From Primulina eburnea (taxonomy: Eukaryota > Streptophyta > Magnoliopsida > Lamiales > Gesneriaceae), in assembly GCF_022965805.1 (NCBI RefSeq), contig NC_133104.1, forward strand, positions 27,214,069 to 27,278,068: a stretch of 64,000 bases of DNA. Reading direction: 5' to 3'. The notes under the pieces are model-generated. The model saw nothing but the letters and a program-made list of their open reading frames with translations. It was not told the DNA's origin and made no database searches. The translations under genes and the position numbers were made by a program. Positions 46,142-58,157 of the stretch are shown here, piece by piece (position 1 is the stretch's first letter; each line of letters starts with the position of its first letter).

Positions 46142-49091
46142 TGTAGAACCCGTAAAATCAGTAGACGTAAAAGCCATGCATAATTCTAGATTTTTAAAAT
46201 TTAATTGACTTCATTGCATGATTATTTTAAATGCGTTTATTTGAAGTTAATTATTTATTTATTTTACGCAGTAGTTTAATCGTCATCGTTTCAGTATATA
46301 AGGGAGGCCGGACTGGAGATGGAGTATTGAGATAAATTAATAAAGTCATGTTTAATTATTTTATGCATTTTATGCATAATTCATGCATGATAGAATTTGC
46401 TTCACGAAATTTTAAAAGTTCGTGCATTAGAATTTTAAGTTGCATTTCACGTTCGAGCGAGGATCGGAGACCAGGGAATTTTCAGGAAAATTATTTTATT
46501 TCACGATTTATTTTTATAAATTAAGCGGGAGCGTTTTAAGAGTATTTTTCAAAAAAATGGGAAGTTTTGAGTATTTTTACCCGTAAGATTTTATTTTTAT
46601 CGGTACGTAAATTTTATCCAATCGGGAGACTTTTTAATGGTTCGGATAATACTTTCAAAATCTTTTCAACTCGAAATATTTTTCGGGAGTGAGTTTAGAC
46701 TTAATGGGCCTATTTTTAATCTTGTTGGGCATAGAATCATTTTTAAACTTTTAATTATCAAAATTAGGCCCATTAGTTGGTTGTTAGCTATTTAAATATT
46801 GCCTAATTATCATCTAAACCTAAACCTAATTATTTTGCATAGCCGACACCCCCATTCAGAACCTCTCACCCTCGGTTTCAGACCCACCAGCCGAAAGCTT
46901 GAGTTGTTGGTTTGTTTTGCAAAGAAAACTTCACCCGGGTCTCCCTCGCATCGTTCTTGCTATTCAAACATCTAAGGCACGCTTGTATCTCTTATTTTCT
47001 GCATCATCCATGTTATAGCACTGATGTATATGTGTTTAAGCATGTAAAACTCTCGGTCCATGCATGTGCAGAGAAGATCAATGAATTTTCATGGGTTCCT
47101 TGTATTCTTACATTTGCTACTCACGTTTTTCTGTTTGTTGGAAGGGGTTGCCGTATTAGATTGGTAAGGGGCTGTCTAGATCGTGACTGATAAGATGTAA
47201 ATTCTGGTGTGTAGATCGGTCGATTGTAGATGTGTTGGAGTGGAAACTCGATCGGACCTTGTAGAGAAGCAAGGGTCTCGGTAGGAAGTTTGGGCTGTTT
47301 CTTGGCTGCTAACTGTTAGATGCGTGGCGAGGCTGAGAACTTGGTGTTGTTAGGTGTTCCTCGGTGTCTGGTCTAGGCCTCCGGTAAGTGGGTTCATGGC
47401 TGGAACGAGAGGGATAGCTTGAGTCGTGAGTTTGAGGAGAATAGGCGCATGAGGTGGATGATAGTGGCGCTGCGATTTTTCCAGCTTGCATGGGAGCGGT
47501 GGGATGAGTCGGTAGAGTGCCTTAAGCGCTGATCTAAGTCCCTGGTGTGAACTCGTGATTGGTGCATTGAGTTGAGAGTAGTGGCGTGGGAGAAGGGATA
47601 AAATAATGCATGAAGTGGAGTAAATAGAAAGGGGCCGATGGTTGGTTTGGGTCATTAATTATTTAGCCGAGAATTTTGGGTCAAATCTGGGAGCGTTATG
47701 AGCTTCATAGTATTTTTAAAAGATGGCAAAAATTTGAGAGGATTTTTGTTTAGTTTCGGTTTGATTCGGGTTAAAATCGGGACCTCGGTCCAAGTTTTAA
47801 AACGAATAGATTAAGTTGATTTTTGGGCTCGAATTTACGTCTAAGAATATTTTTAAAATGGTTTGGGATATTTTAAGGAGTTTGGTAAGCTTCGGGTCAA
47901 TTTTAGAGGTCCAGGGTTGAAACGATAATTTTCGGGTTTCCAGGGGCAAAATGGTCGTTTTGCACCCGAGGTGAGATTTTAGTCCTAGCAGCGCCCTGAG
48001 CACAAATCATAATATTTTTGAAATGTTCATGCATCACGTTTACATATTTTTATGCTATTGTAATAATTATGGTGCATGCTTAATTTAAAGGAACTAAGTG
48101 AGAAAGTGAAGAGCACTCCGTCTCCGCCGCGCCGCGTCGTTATTTTGTTTGTTTTCAGTCAAAACAAACCAAGGCATGTTTATATCTTCTTTCACTCTTC
48201 AATCAAGCCATATAGATATTTTTAAATATCGCAAGTACATGATTTTAATACAAGATATTTCAGTATGCGATTTAATTATATTACGTGCATTAAACAGAAA
48301 ATGATTATTTTTGAGATTTATGCGATATGGCTTGTGGTTCATTCACTATGTGGGAGCATTATTTATACGGTCGCCAGTGACCGCTCAATTCATGTTGGTA
48401 CCACCCGGTCGCCAGTGACCGATCAGTTCAGGATGGTACCATCGGGTCTTCAGTGACCGCCAGCTCAGTTCCAGGCTCCCCGGTAGTCAGTTACCGATCA
48501 CTTCAGCTTAGTGCAGTGGCCACAGGCGTAAAACATAATCTCAACAGAAACTTTTACCAGTTATTTCAGTACAGGCTCCAAGGAGCAAATATTTTTACTA
48601 TGATTATCAGTTCAGTTATGCACGTATTATAATTGCTCAGATCAGTTTATTTTCAGCATGATTACAGATCATTTTCAGTATGCATCACGACATGATATTT
48701 TGCCCCATGCATATTTTACTTCAGATTTTATTCGTTACCTGCGATATATGCATGCTGAGTCTTTAGGCTCACTAGACTTGATTGTTGTAGGTATTGATGA
48801 GGTCAGGGCCGAGGGCGGGGACCAGTGAGCTAGCTTGGGTCGGCAGTAGTGGCACCCGAGGACCTCAGTGCAGCAGTTGCTATTTTATTCCGCAAACAAT
48901 TTTTATCAGTAGTTGGATAATTTTCAAATTGTTATTTTTGGCAAGACTTTATTTTCTTCCGCTGCTACTATTTTAAACTTTGAACTTGATTTATCAGACG
49001 ATTTTATGAATGAGGCCATTTAAGTTCTTTTAAAAAGAAAATTTTTAATTTTCCGCAAATTTTAAAGCAAGCAGTTTTAGGGCCTTTTACA
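46142..49091 (+). repeat. A3 3' LTR (2950 bp)
   Basis: It pairs end to end with 38458-41406 and is followed by the TATAA duplication and X LTR sequence. Confidence 0.95.
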
Positions 49092-50342
49092 TATAAATAT
49101 CCCAGTATAAACAATGTATACATGCAATCATATAAAACATATATAAAAGCATAACCAAACATCAAAACATGTATCTAATCTGACTACATGAATCAATGAC
49201 TCGTTATCTGATCTTATCTTATTTCTAATCTAGGGATCCCGATCTAAGTTAGACTTTGGTATGCTGTATCGAATGTCTACAATAGACGTCGATCTACATC
49301 TAAGCTCATCGATACACCGTAAGTCTAGGGTCTGAGCAGTTCTGACAAAGACTTAGACTTGGGCATGCTATATCGAATGTCAACAATAGAAGTCGATCTA
49401 CATCTAAGCTCATCGATATACCACAAGTCTAGGGTATTAGCAGTTCTGACAAAGACTTGGCGGTTCTGCCCTAGCTAGGCTGATCTGTCCTAGACTCAAA
49501 CTCTGGCTCTGCTATAATTCAATAAATTAAACATATCAATCTGATAATTGCAAATATCAATGCAATAAAATAAAGTATGTGATTTTGGGAAACTCAAGTA
49601 AACATAACTCGAGTTGTGCAATCCCGAATCAACATTTATTTATACCTTTGTCTTCCCGGTCTGACGAAGACGAAGTCTTGTATTCTGATCTGTCCATACC
49701 CAGTCTGGCAATGACAATCATATAAATACAATATCAGTATATACTTTGATTCAAAATATGTTCTGATCAATACTCAAATCAGTATATAATCTGATCCATA
49801 TCTGAACAAGGTACAATCTAATTCATATCAACGATATCACGATACAATCGAGATCATTACTGAATCTGATCAATCTAAATCAACTGATGTTTCTACGGCA
49901 TAACAATACAATCTAAATAACCCCGTCAATCTGAACATCACAGATATAATACCGCAACTCATAATCGATATCAGTACTAATCATAGTTTTCAATAATAAC
50001 AGATCGTGATACCAAATCTATACAATCAGTCATATTACTTCAAAAAATCATAACAATTACATAAACAGTCTGTTCTTTAATCTGACTTCCATTATACGAT
50101 GTCTATTATAGCATAAACATCATATCTGATTCATATTCAATTCTGACAATATCATAATTTCAAATCTTGTCTAAACGTAATAAAACTTACGTCCAGTTGT
50201 AGCTGTCGTTGCTAGAAACACAGTACTGAAGTCGGATTCAAAATCAGACGAACGGATCGTTCACAATTTCCAACACTTCCCTCGGTTTCCTTTTTCTTTT
50301 CCTTTCTCTTCCTTATTTCTGAAGGAAGGAATCGGTTGTCTT

Positions 50343-50392
<50 letters not shown>

Positions 50393-50866
50393 CATACATA
50401 CAGCACATGCATTTTAAGGAACGTGGCTTATTTTTGTGCTGCATGCCGCGCGCATATGCGCGCACAAAGCCACGTATATGTGCCGGCAGTTCTGCCCGGC
50501 ATCTTCCGCATTTCTGCCTCTCGCGCATATGCGCCATCTATGTCGCGCAGATGCGCCGATCACTCTGCCCAACCCGCGCATGTGCGCCATTCAAGTCGTG
50601 CATATGCGCCGATCATTCTGGACGGGTCGCGCATATGCGCGTCTTTTCTCGTGCATGTGCGCCGATGCTACTGGATGTTCCGCGCATGTGTGCGCATTCA
50701 AGTCGCGCATGTGCACCATTCCTAATCTTCACACAAAATGTGAATTCTTTTCCGGCTCTCCCGATCTGATCCGTTCCGCTTATAATCATATCAATTATCA
50801 TCCATGATTATAATAATCATTTCCAAATCTTTTCATATTAACCGGTTTAATTTCTCGGGCCTTACA
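49092..50866 (-). repeat. X 3' LTR (left), part 2
   Basis: It continues the X LTR after A3 and aligns with about 55175-56910. It contains a tandem duplication (about 49256-49465), an imperfect (TA)n tract (50340-50400) and a GC-palindrome cluster (50448-50717). It ends GGGCCTTACA. Confidence 0.9.
50448..50717. repeat. Cluster of GCGCATATGCGC palindromes in X left LTR
   Basis: About ten units, consensus TCGCGCATATGCGCC or TCGCGCATGTGCGCC, some degenerate (for example GCGCAGATGCGCC and CGTGCATATGCGCC). They lie directly upstream, in element orientation, of the TA-rich TATA region. Confidence 0.9.
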
Positions 50867-50880
50867 TTTCTCCACCTCTT
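50867..50880 (-). promoter_or_regulatory. Polypurine tract of X
   Basis: The minus strand reads AAGAGGTGGAGAAA directly before the LTR start TGTAAGGCCC. The TTCGAGGACGAA block, shared with family A, lies about 10 bp upstream. Confidence 0.85.
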
Positions 50881-53611
50881 AGATCTGAGTTCGTCCTCGA
50901 ACTCGCAAGTAATCAACTTAGATATATCAGAAGAAATGTATACAGAGTTTAAATCAGAAACTCATCTCAATGAATCTATTCTGAAATCTCAATCTTATAT
51001 CAGGTTCTGTCTTTCAAATAGTTCCTTTGAGACTCTAAAAATCTTATTGTGTTTTCAACAAGAGAATAATCTTCGTTTTGAAATATTTTTCTCTTACGGA
51101 TCTCTGATTCCAATCTGGAATACGAATTCAAAAGTATAATATCATAATACCTTTCAAAATAGCTCTGACAAAATCAATCTCGCAATACTGGCTATACAAC
51201 ATCCGTATATACCAAACTACAGCTCAAAACAAATGTTTTCCATCGGCTGTTATCAAGTCTGTTTATCCCATTCAATGATATATTAAATCCTCAGCCCCGA
51301 ATACCAATCGTCACCATCCGACGTTGGTATATTAAGTCTGTCTGGTCTGAGCTATCTTCATTCTTTTCTGAATTAACTACCTTTTCCTTGTCATATCTCT
51401 GACCGTATCAGATCCTATCTCAGGTATCTTCGAGATGTTATTTTTATATCAAAGAAATCTGTAGTACTCACTGTACAATGTCTCGTTTGTAACTATCTCA
51501 TTACTCATCTGGTAATCTGAATACAATAATTCACACAGCGACAATATGTCATATCAATCAGTGCTAGCATCCAGCACTGCCGTTCCCTGGATATCTTCCA
51601 ACATCTGGATAGTATCCTCTGGCTATCTGTCAGTCGGTGGGTAATATAGGAATGAGTTCATGGTATGTTCTGCCACAAATACAAACTCAAGCAAAATCAT
51701 AATCTGATATATTCTACTTCTGCATTCTAGTTATTCTGACCACTTTTCTGACGTCGATCTGTGTCATTGGTCATCTTTGTACGTTATCTGGTACAAACTA
51801 ATAGATATAGATTGACAAATCTGTCAATCACAATCATATCATATACAACCTGGAAAGTAGTACAGGGATCTCATTACGAAATTCATCAAAATATACTCTC
51901 CATGTCTAGTAAAAAATATACAAATTCTGTAATAAATCTTCTGATTTCTATCTTTCTATCTTCATTTATTGGCAATTCAGATATTTCAGTACAATTTCTG
52001 CCAGCATTTCAGTACAATTCTATCATAACTGATTTAGTCTGTTTATATCAAAACTGTCTGTTCGAATTATCATACACTTTCTCTTACCTGAACGCATACT
52101 GAATCCATTTCTATGTGCTTCTGACCCTATCTGTCATTTCGGATTCGAACTATTTGGTACAAAAAATCGGTTAATAATATAAATTAAAGAAAAATACCTA
52201 TCTGGTATTCGGTTCTGACTATCAATATCAAATTCTGTTGTAAAATTCTGAAACATTTGACACCACACGATAATCATTCTCATAGAGTAAAAATCACATA
52301 TCTGTTACTCTGATCGATGCTCTGCTCTGATTATCGAAATCGAGTTCTGAACAATCTGATCACATTTCTGAATCACTGAAATTTTCGAATTCAACTCTGA
52401 TTCGGATTGAACTGTATTTAATCTCAACGGTTCACAATGATCTGTATCAAATACGGCTGTAGAAATAAAACAATACTCAGGTATACACAAAACAACAATC
52501 GTTTACGATAATCTGTCAATTTAGACCCAAAAATAAATTTCTGACATTTCTGATCTTTCTGATATTGGTAGTATTTCTTATCTACTGATCACATTCTCAA
52601 CTGTGTCGAAATTAATCAGTATACTAATTTCAGATATCACATATTCTGAATACAATCTGTTACAATCAGGATTCATATCTGAATAATTTCTGTATACAAT
52701 AATCACAGTTCTCAGAATATTCAATACAATCTTCAGATATTCAATTCAATTAATCAGAAGCTGCAAATCTAGCATAATCTCATAGATACAACAAGCATGA
52801 AATCAACAGAATATCTCTGAACATACTGAAACATGCCAAAGAGAAAAATTAAATCAGATGTACTCTTGGTCGGTAGTCTTCTACTGATCTTTCAATTCTT
52901 TCAATTCACTTTGTATCATTCTGCATATTCAATATCATTCTGCACTGAATTCTGAAACAACAAACAATACCTGGTATCGATTCAATTCTGAAATTTATCT
53001 TTCTGATACAAAACAACTCTGAAATCTTATCTGGACAAATATCAGTCAACTCGTATATCATTGGCAAATCTGCCAATGCTAGGCTCGATTTCAGTACTTC
53101 TACTGAATACATAAGAATACCATCAACTCCATTTTGTATCAATCGAGTCATAGACAATACAGATATCAAAGGAATTCTAGATCTAGAATTCTTACTGTAG
53201 AATCCCTACTCATCAGCCTTATCTGGTCTGAATCTTATATTCTGAAAGGAATCTATAATAGTTCTGTACTTGTTTAGCATATTAATATCAATTATGCAGT
53301 CAAATCATAAAACACAAGTACATTATAATCTAACTCGATCTCATTCTCATCTTACTATAGTATACAATATTTTACAGAAATCTCTGATATCGATCTTTCT
53401 CTCCCAAAAGGTACAAAGATTAATACTACAACAATACAGACCCAACAGGTACCATATATCAATGCAACTCAGTCAAAGATAATCACAGGAAATGCATTAG
53501 TATATATCAATACATATGCAACATAATCATAAAAGAACAGTACCTGCCACTATATCATCAAGTGTCCCTTGGGTCTGTTCCTCGATCACCACACCTAGAT
53601 GATCCATCTCC
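50881..53611 (-). other. X internal non-coding region (no pol)
   Basis: About 2.7 kb, AT-rich with very frequent ATCTG/CAGAT words. I found no DTG/DSG protease, xxDD RT, RNase H or integrase motif in any frame. It is either pol decayed beyond recognition or a replacement sequence; the even texture favours non-coding filler. Just downstream of gag, CAG|GTACTG (about 53540) resembles the A1/A2 gag-boundary motif. Confidence 0.6.
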
Positions 53612-54520
53612 CTAAAATCTTTGGGAACCTCTCTGTGGACAAACTCTAGCAAAGTGTCCAGACTGTCGGCAGATGTTGCAACTACCAGTCACTCCCTGGC
53701 ATTGCTCTGTGGGATGTCTCCCTCCGCAAGTCCTGCAATAAACTCCAGTATAACTTGGACTAGAACCACTGGAGCTAGATGAACCACTCGGTCCAGTTCC
53801 TAATTTCTTAAACGGCTTCTTTCGAGCTTTCAGCAACTTTTGCTTCTCACTCGTACTGCCACTATCAAATCTGTGAGGGGATTGCTGTGTCTGGGGTTGC
53901 ATCGCACACAACCTTCCTAGTTGTCTAATCAGACTCATCTCCGCTCTCTTCGCTCTACTCAAGGCATCAGCAAAATGGTAAGGTCGCTGCATATTCATCA
54001 ATACAACTATCTCCGAGTTCAATCCTCTGATGAACTGATATGCTACAGCTTCATCATTCCCAACTACATGAGGAGCAAAACGCAGTAGAGTAGAGAATTT
54101 AGCAACATACTCTTCAATATTCAGTTGACCTTGCCTCAAATTCTCAAATTCTGCTTTCTTGTCCTCTCGGTACGAAACTGAGAAAAATTTTCGATAAAAT
54201 TCAGTTCTGAATATTTCCCATGAAATCACGGTACTTTTCTGTTCTAACATTGTTTTACTTGTAATCCACCAACTCCGGGCGGCTTCTCGTGACTGGTGGA
54301 ATATCAGTTTTATTCTCTGTTCATCTGAGTAATCAAGTAAATCAAACAGTATTTCTATGTCATCCAACCAGTTCTCACAATCTTCAGACGTCTCGATACC
54401 ATTCAGAGTCGGTGGCTGAAATAACTGAAACTCTTTCAACTGCATTTCTATCTGAGTTTCTGATACATCTATCTGTTCAATCGAAGTACTACCCCTTTCT
54501 GGAATTCTCCGTGGAGGTAT
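53612..54520 (-). pseudogene. X gag, start codon probably lost
   Basis: The open frame contains a Retrotrans_gag-type core (AARSWWITSKTM; FENLRQGQLNIEEYVAKFS), a basic Ser/Gly-rich linker and two zinc knuckles, CRTCGGRHPTEQC and CNICRQSGHFARVC. The first in-frame ATG is at 54445. The frame continues upstream as ATA CCT CCA CGG AGA (54520-54506), which reads IPPRR where family A gags start MPPRR, so the real start was probably ATG changed to ATA. It ends at TAG 53612-53614 after PQRGSQRF. Confidence 0.75.
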
Positions 54521-54816
54521 ATCTGATTACCAAAACCATTAGTAACCCAATACTATAAATCTGTTTCAATCTCTCTTTGATCATCTTACTACTGATCACG
54601 AATCAAATCTGATTCATACTCAATAATACATATTACCAATTAAAATCAGATAATTAGATAACATGTATTTCAAAGGAGTAAAGCATAATGTCATGCTAGC
54701 ACATACACCATGTCAATGAACATTAAAATAAATCTCATACTAGCAATCACATGCAAGGAAAGAAAACCCAATCTACCCCGCTCATTCTCTTCTATCTCAG
54801 TATAAAGGATCTATCG

Positions 54817-54827
54817 CTCTGATACCA
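54817..54827 (-). promoter_or_regulatory. Primer-binding site of X
   Basis: The minus strand reads TGGTATCAGAG, an initiator tRNA-Met match, five bases inside the right LTR. Confidence 0.8.
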
Positions 54828-55329
54828 CCTGTTGTGGGGACCCGGACGCTAATCATCTTCTTAATCATCTTTGGGGTTTAATTATCAATTAAGATAAACA
54901 GGGACTAAAAATTTCTTTTTTTAAAAAAATGCGCAAGGTAATGGAATCATTCTATTATACAAACCAGTATAATAATACAAATCCTGTATAACATGCATCT
55001 AATTTAAAACTAGGTTCAACTACTACAATCAAGTAATAAAACCTATCTACATCCAAGTCCGTGATCACCACTCTAATCTCGATCTCTCATCATCTTCTGG
55101 ACCATGATCCTGCCCCACCTGTTGTCATGCACACATACAAAACAAGACAACAGCCGGATAACTCCGGTGAGATATAAATATCCCAGTATAAACAATGTAT
55201 ACATGCAATCATATAAAACATATATAAAAGCATAACCAAACATCAAAACATGTATCTAATCTGACTACATGAATCAATGACTCGTTATCTGATATTATCT
55301 TATTTCTAATCTAGGGATCCCGATCTAAG

Positions 55330-55550
55330 TTAGACTTTGGTATGCTGTATCGAATGTCTACAATAGACGTCGATCTACATCTAATCTCATCGATACACCG
55401 TAAGTCTAGGGTCTGAGCAGTTCTGACAAAGACTTAGACTTGGGCATGCTATATCGAATGTCAACAATAGAAGTCGATCTACATCTAAGCTCATCGATAT
55501 ACCACAAGTCTAGGGTCTGAGCAGTTCTGACAAAGACTTGGCGGTTCTGC
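55330..55550. repeat. Tandem duplication of about 110 bp in X LTR
   Basis: Two diverged units share ATCGAATGTC.ACAATAGA, GTCGATCTACATCTAA and GTCTAGGGTCTGAGCAGTTC. The left X LTR has the same duplication; X2 (about 25440-25620) has a single unit. Confidence 0.75.
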
Positions 55551-56492
55551 CCTAGCTAGGCTGATCTGTCCTAGACTCAAACTCTGGCTCTGCTATAATT
55601 CAATAAATTAAACATATCAATCTGATAATTGCAAATATCAATGCAATAAAATAAAGTATGTGATTTTGGGAAACTCAAGTCAAACCTAACTCGAGTTGTG
55701 CAATCCCAAATCAACATTTATTTATACCTTTGTCTTCCCGGTCTGACGAAGACGAAGTCTTGTATTCTGATCTGTCCATACCCAGTCTGGCAATGACAAT
55801 CATATAAATACAATATCAGTATATACTTTGATTCAAAATCTGTTCTGATCAATACTCATATCAGTATATAATCTGATCCATATCTGAACAAGGTACAATC
55901 TAATTCATATCAACGATATCACGGTACAATCGAGATGATTACTGAATCTGATCAATCTAAATCAACTGATGTTTCTACGGAATAACAATACAATCTGAAT
56001 AACCCCGTCAATCTGAACATCACAGATATAATACCGCAACTCATAATCGATATCAGTAATAATCATAGTCTTCAATAATAACAGATCGTGATACCAAATC
56101 TATACAATCTTAGTCATATTACTTCAAAAAATCATAACAATTACATAAACAGTCTGTTCTTTAATCTGACTTCCATTATACGATGTCTATTATAGCATAA
56201 ACATCATATCTGATTCATATTCAATTCTGACAATATCATAATTTCTAATCTTGTCTAAACATAATAAAACTTACGTCCAGTTGTAGCTGTCGTTGCTAGA
56301 AACACAGTACTGAAGTCGGATTCAAAATCAGACGAACGGATCGTTCACAATTTCCAACACTTCCCTCGGTTTCCTTTTTCTTTTCCTTTCTCTTCCTTAT
56401 TTCTGAAGGAAGGAATCGGTTGTCTTTATATATATATATATATACACCACATGCATTTTAAGAAACGTCGCTTATTTTTGTGCTGCATGCCG

Positions 56493-56761
56493 TGCGCATA
56501 TGCGCGCACAAAGCCGCGCATATGCGCCGGTAGTTCTGCCCGGCATCTTCCGCATTTCTGCATCTCGCGCATATGCGCCATCTATGTCGCGCATATGCGC
56601 CGATCACTCTGCCCAACCCTCGCATGTGTGCCATTCAAGTCGCGCATATGCGCCGATCATTCTGGACGGGTCGCGCATATGCGCGCCTTATCTCGCGCAT
56701 GTGCGCCGATGCTACTGGATGTTCCACGCATGTGCGCGCATTCAAGTCGCGCATGTGCGCC
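56493..56761. repeat. Cluster of GCGCATATGCGC palindromes in X right LTR (10 copies)
   Basis: About six units have centre ATAT and four have ATGT, each GCGC-N4-GCGC or nearly so, in a context TCGCGCATATGCGCCGATC. They start about 45 bp upstream (element orientation) of the TATATAAA stretch. Confidence 0.92.
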
Positions 56762-56910
56762 AATCCTAATCTTCACACAAAATGTGAATTATTTTCCGGC
56801 TCTCCCGATCTGATCCGTTCCGCTTATAATCATATCAATTATCATCCATGATTATAATAAACATTTCCAAATCTTTTCAGATTAACCGGTTTAATTTCTC
56901 GGGCCTTACA

Positions 56911-58157
56911 CCTATAACCACTTTGACGAAGAAGAATGCCAATTTTATCTGGGGATGAGTCAGATTTAAGCTAGCATTTACCACAACACCAGTTTTGGCT
57001 ATGCCATAAGGGCATGGAGATCTTGTGGTTTATACAATTGCATCGAAGCTCGGTTTGGGCGTGGTTTTGATGCAGCATGACAGAGTTATAGCATACACGT
57101 CAGACAACTGAAGGTCCATGAGAAGAACTATCCGACTCATGACCTCGAGCTAGCGGCAGTGGTATTTGTCTTGAAGATTTGGTGACACTATTTGTATGGA
57201 GAGAATTGCGGGATTTTCACTGATCACAAGAGCCTGAAGTACTTTTTCACACAGAAAAAGAGCTGAACATGAGACAGAGAAGATGGCTAGATCTAGTGAA
57301 GTATTATGACTGTGACATTAGCTACCATCCGGGTAAGGCTAATGTGGTTGCAGACGATCTGAGCAGGAAGCACGTTGTACTTTCCCATTTGTCAGTGCAA
57401 AGACCGCTACAGGGGGAGATTCAGAGATTTGAGCTTGCAGTTTACGCTAGGGGCGGTGCCCAAAATCTTGCTACTCTAACAGTACAGCAGACACTAAGAG
57501 ACAGAATTCGGGCAGGACAAACTTCTGACGAGCTGTTGTAAAAGTGGAGATAGAGGGATGAGGCTAAGGGCCAGAGACTGTATACAGTTTTGGACGGCAT
57601 AGTCAGATAAAGGGACCGTCTATGGGTTCCTGACAGTGAGTTCCTGAAGTGGGTATCTTGAGTGGGGCCCATAGCACCTCGTACTCCATCCATCCGGGGA
57701 GTACGAAGATGTATAAAGACCTTCAGATTCTTTATTATTGGCCGAGCATCAAGCGAGATATTCTGTGATTCGTTTCCGAGTTTTTGACTTGTCAGAAGGT
57801 AAAGGCAGAGCATGAGAGACCTGGAGGAAAGCTAAGACCACTCCATATTCCCGAGTGGAAATAGGAAAAAATCACCATGGACTTTGTGACAGGGCTTCCG
57901 AGGACTACTGGTGGATTTAATGCCATATGGGTGATTGTTGATCAGCTCACTAAATTAGCTCATTTCCTACCGATCAGGAAGACTTTCACCATGACTCAGT
58001 ACGCAGAGTTTTACATCAGAGAGATAGTCAGACTGCATGAGATTCCAGTGTCAATCGTATCAGATAGGGATCTAAGGTTCACGTATGCGTTCTGGAAGAG
58101 TCTACACCAGTCATTGGGTACTGAGATGATGTTCAATACTGTCTTCCATCCTCAGAC
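56911..58157 (+). pseudogene. Element H pol, slice 2 (RNase H to integrase core)
   Basis: It starts in the RT/RNase H connection (TTLTKKNANFIWG), then RNase H with several stops and shifts, a 90-codon open stretch at 57269-57541 ([16 protein letters not shown]), a degenerate integrase zinc finger (LTCQKVKAEHERP), and an open stretch with MDFVTGLPR and IVSDRDLRF. The integrase second block DRDPRF reads DRDLRF. It is cut by solo LTR L at 58158 inside HPQT. More decayed than the family A copies, so older. Confidence 0.88.

Larger units (their letters stand above)
38458..49091 (+). mobile_element. Element A3: complete family A (Tekay-like) retrotransposon
   Basis: The element is 10.6 kb with LTRs of 2949 and 2950 bp, a perfect 5-bp duplication, PBS, gag, pol and polypurine tract. 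The two LTRs differ by roughly a dozen bases in the first 1.2 kb by eye, so the insertion is fairly recent. It lacks the 202-bp segment of A1 and A2. It has only two obvious coding breaks (a one-base deletion near 42855 and TAA at 44625). Confidence 0.95.
38111..56910 (-). mobile_element. Element X: gag-only LTR retrotransposon (TR-GAG-like), with A3 nested in one LTR
   Basis: The LTRs are 38111-38457 plus 49092-50866 (left, split) and 54833-56910 (right); the internal region is 50867-54832, about 4.0 kb. The Met-tRNA PBS, polypurine tract and TG/CA ends are all present on the minus strand. Only gag is recognisable; no protease, RT or integrase motif appears in any frame of the remaining 2.7 kb. 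Elements with complete LTRs and gag but no pol are known as TR-GAGs and must be moved in trans. The gag and end motifs resemble Tekay-type elements. Confidence 0.8.
54833..56910 (-). repeat. X 5' LTR (right, 2078 bp)
   Basis: The + strand reads TGTGGGGACCCGGACGC ... GGGCCTTACA. It preserves the empty A3 target. It contains the tandem duplication (about 55330-55550), a TA tract at 56425-56446 (TATATAAAG on the minus strand) and the palindrome cluster. Confidence 0.92.

Noticed and set aside
50407..50807. 100-123 codon frames in the X LTRs, also at 56451-56851, with repeated CAHMR-like peptides
   Set aside because: All three plus frames are open only because the repeated palindrome GCGCATATGCGC lacks stops. 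The same peptides recur at the unit spacing, and there is no start context or independent conservation.
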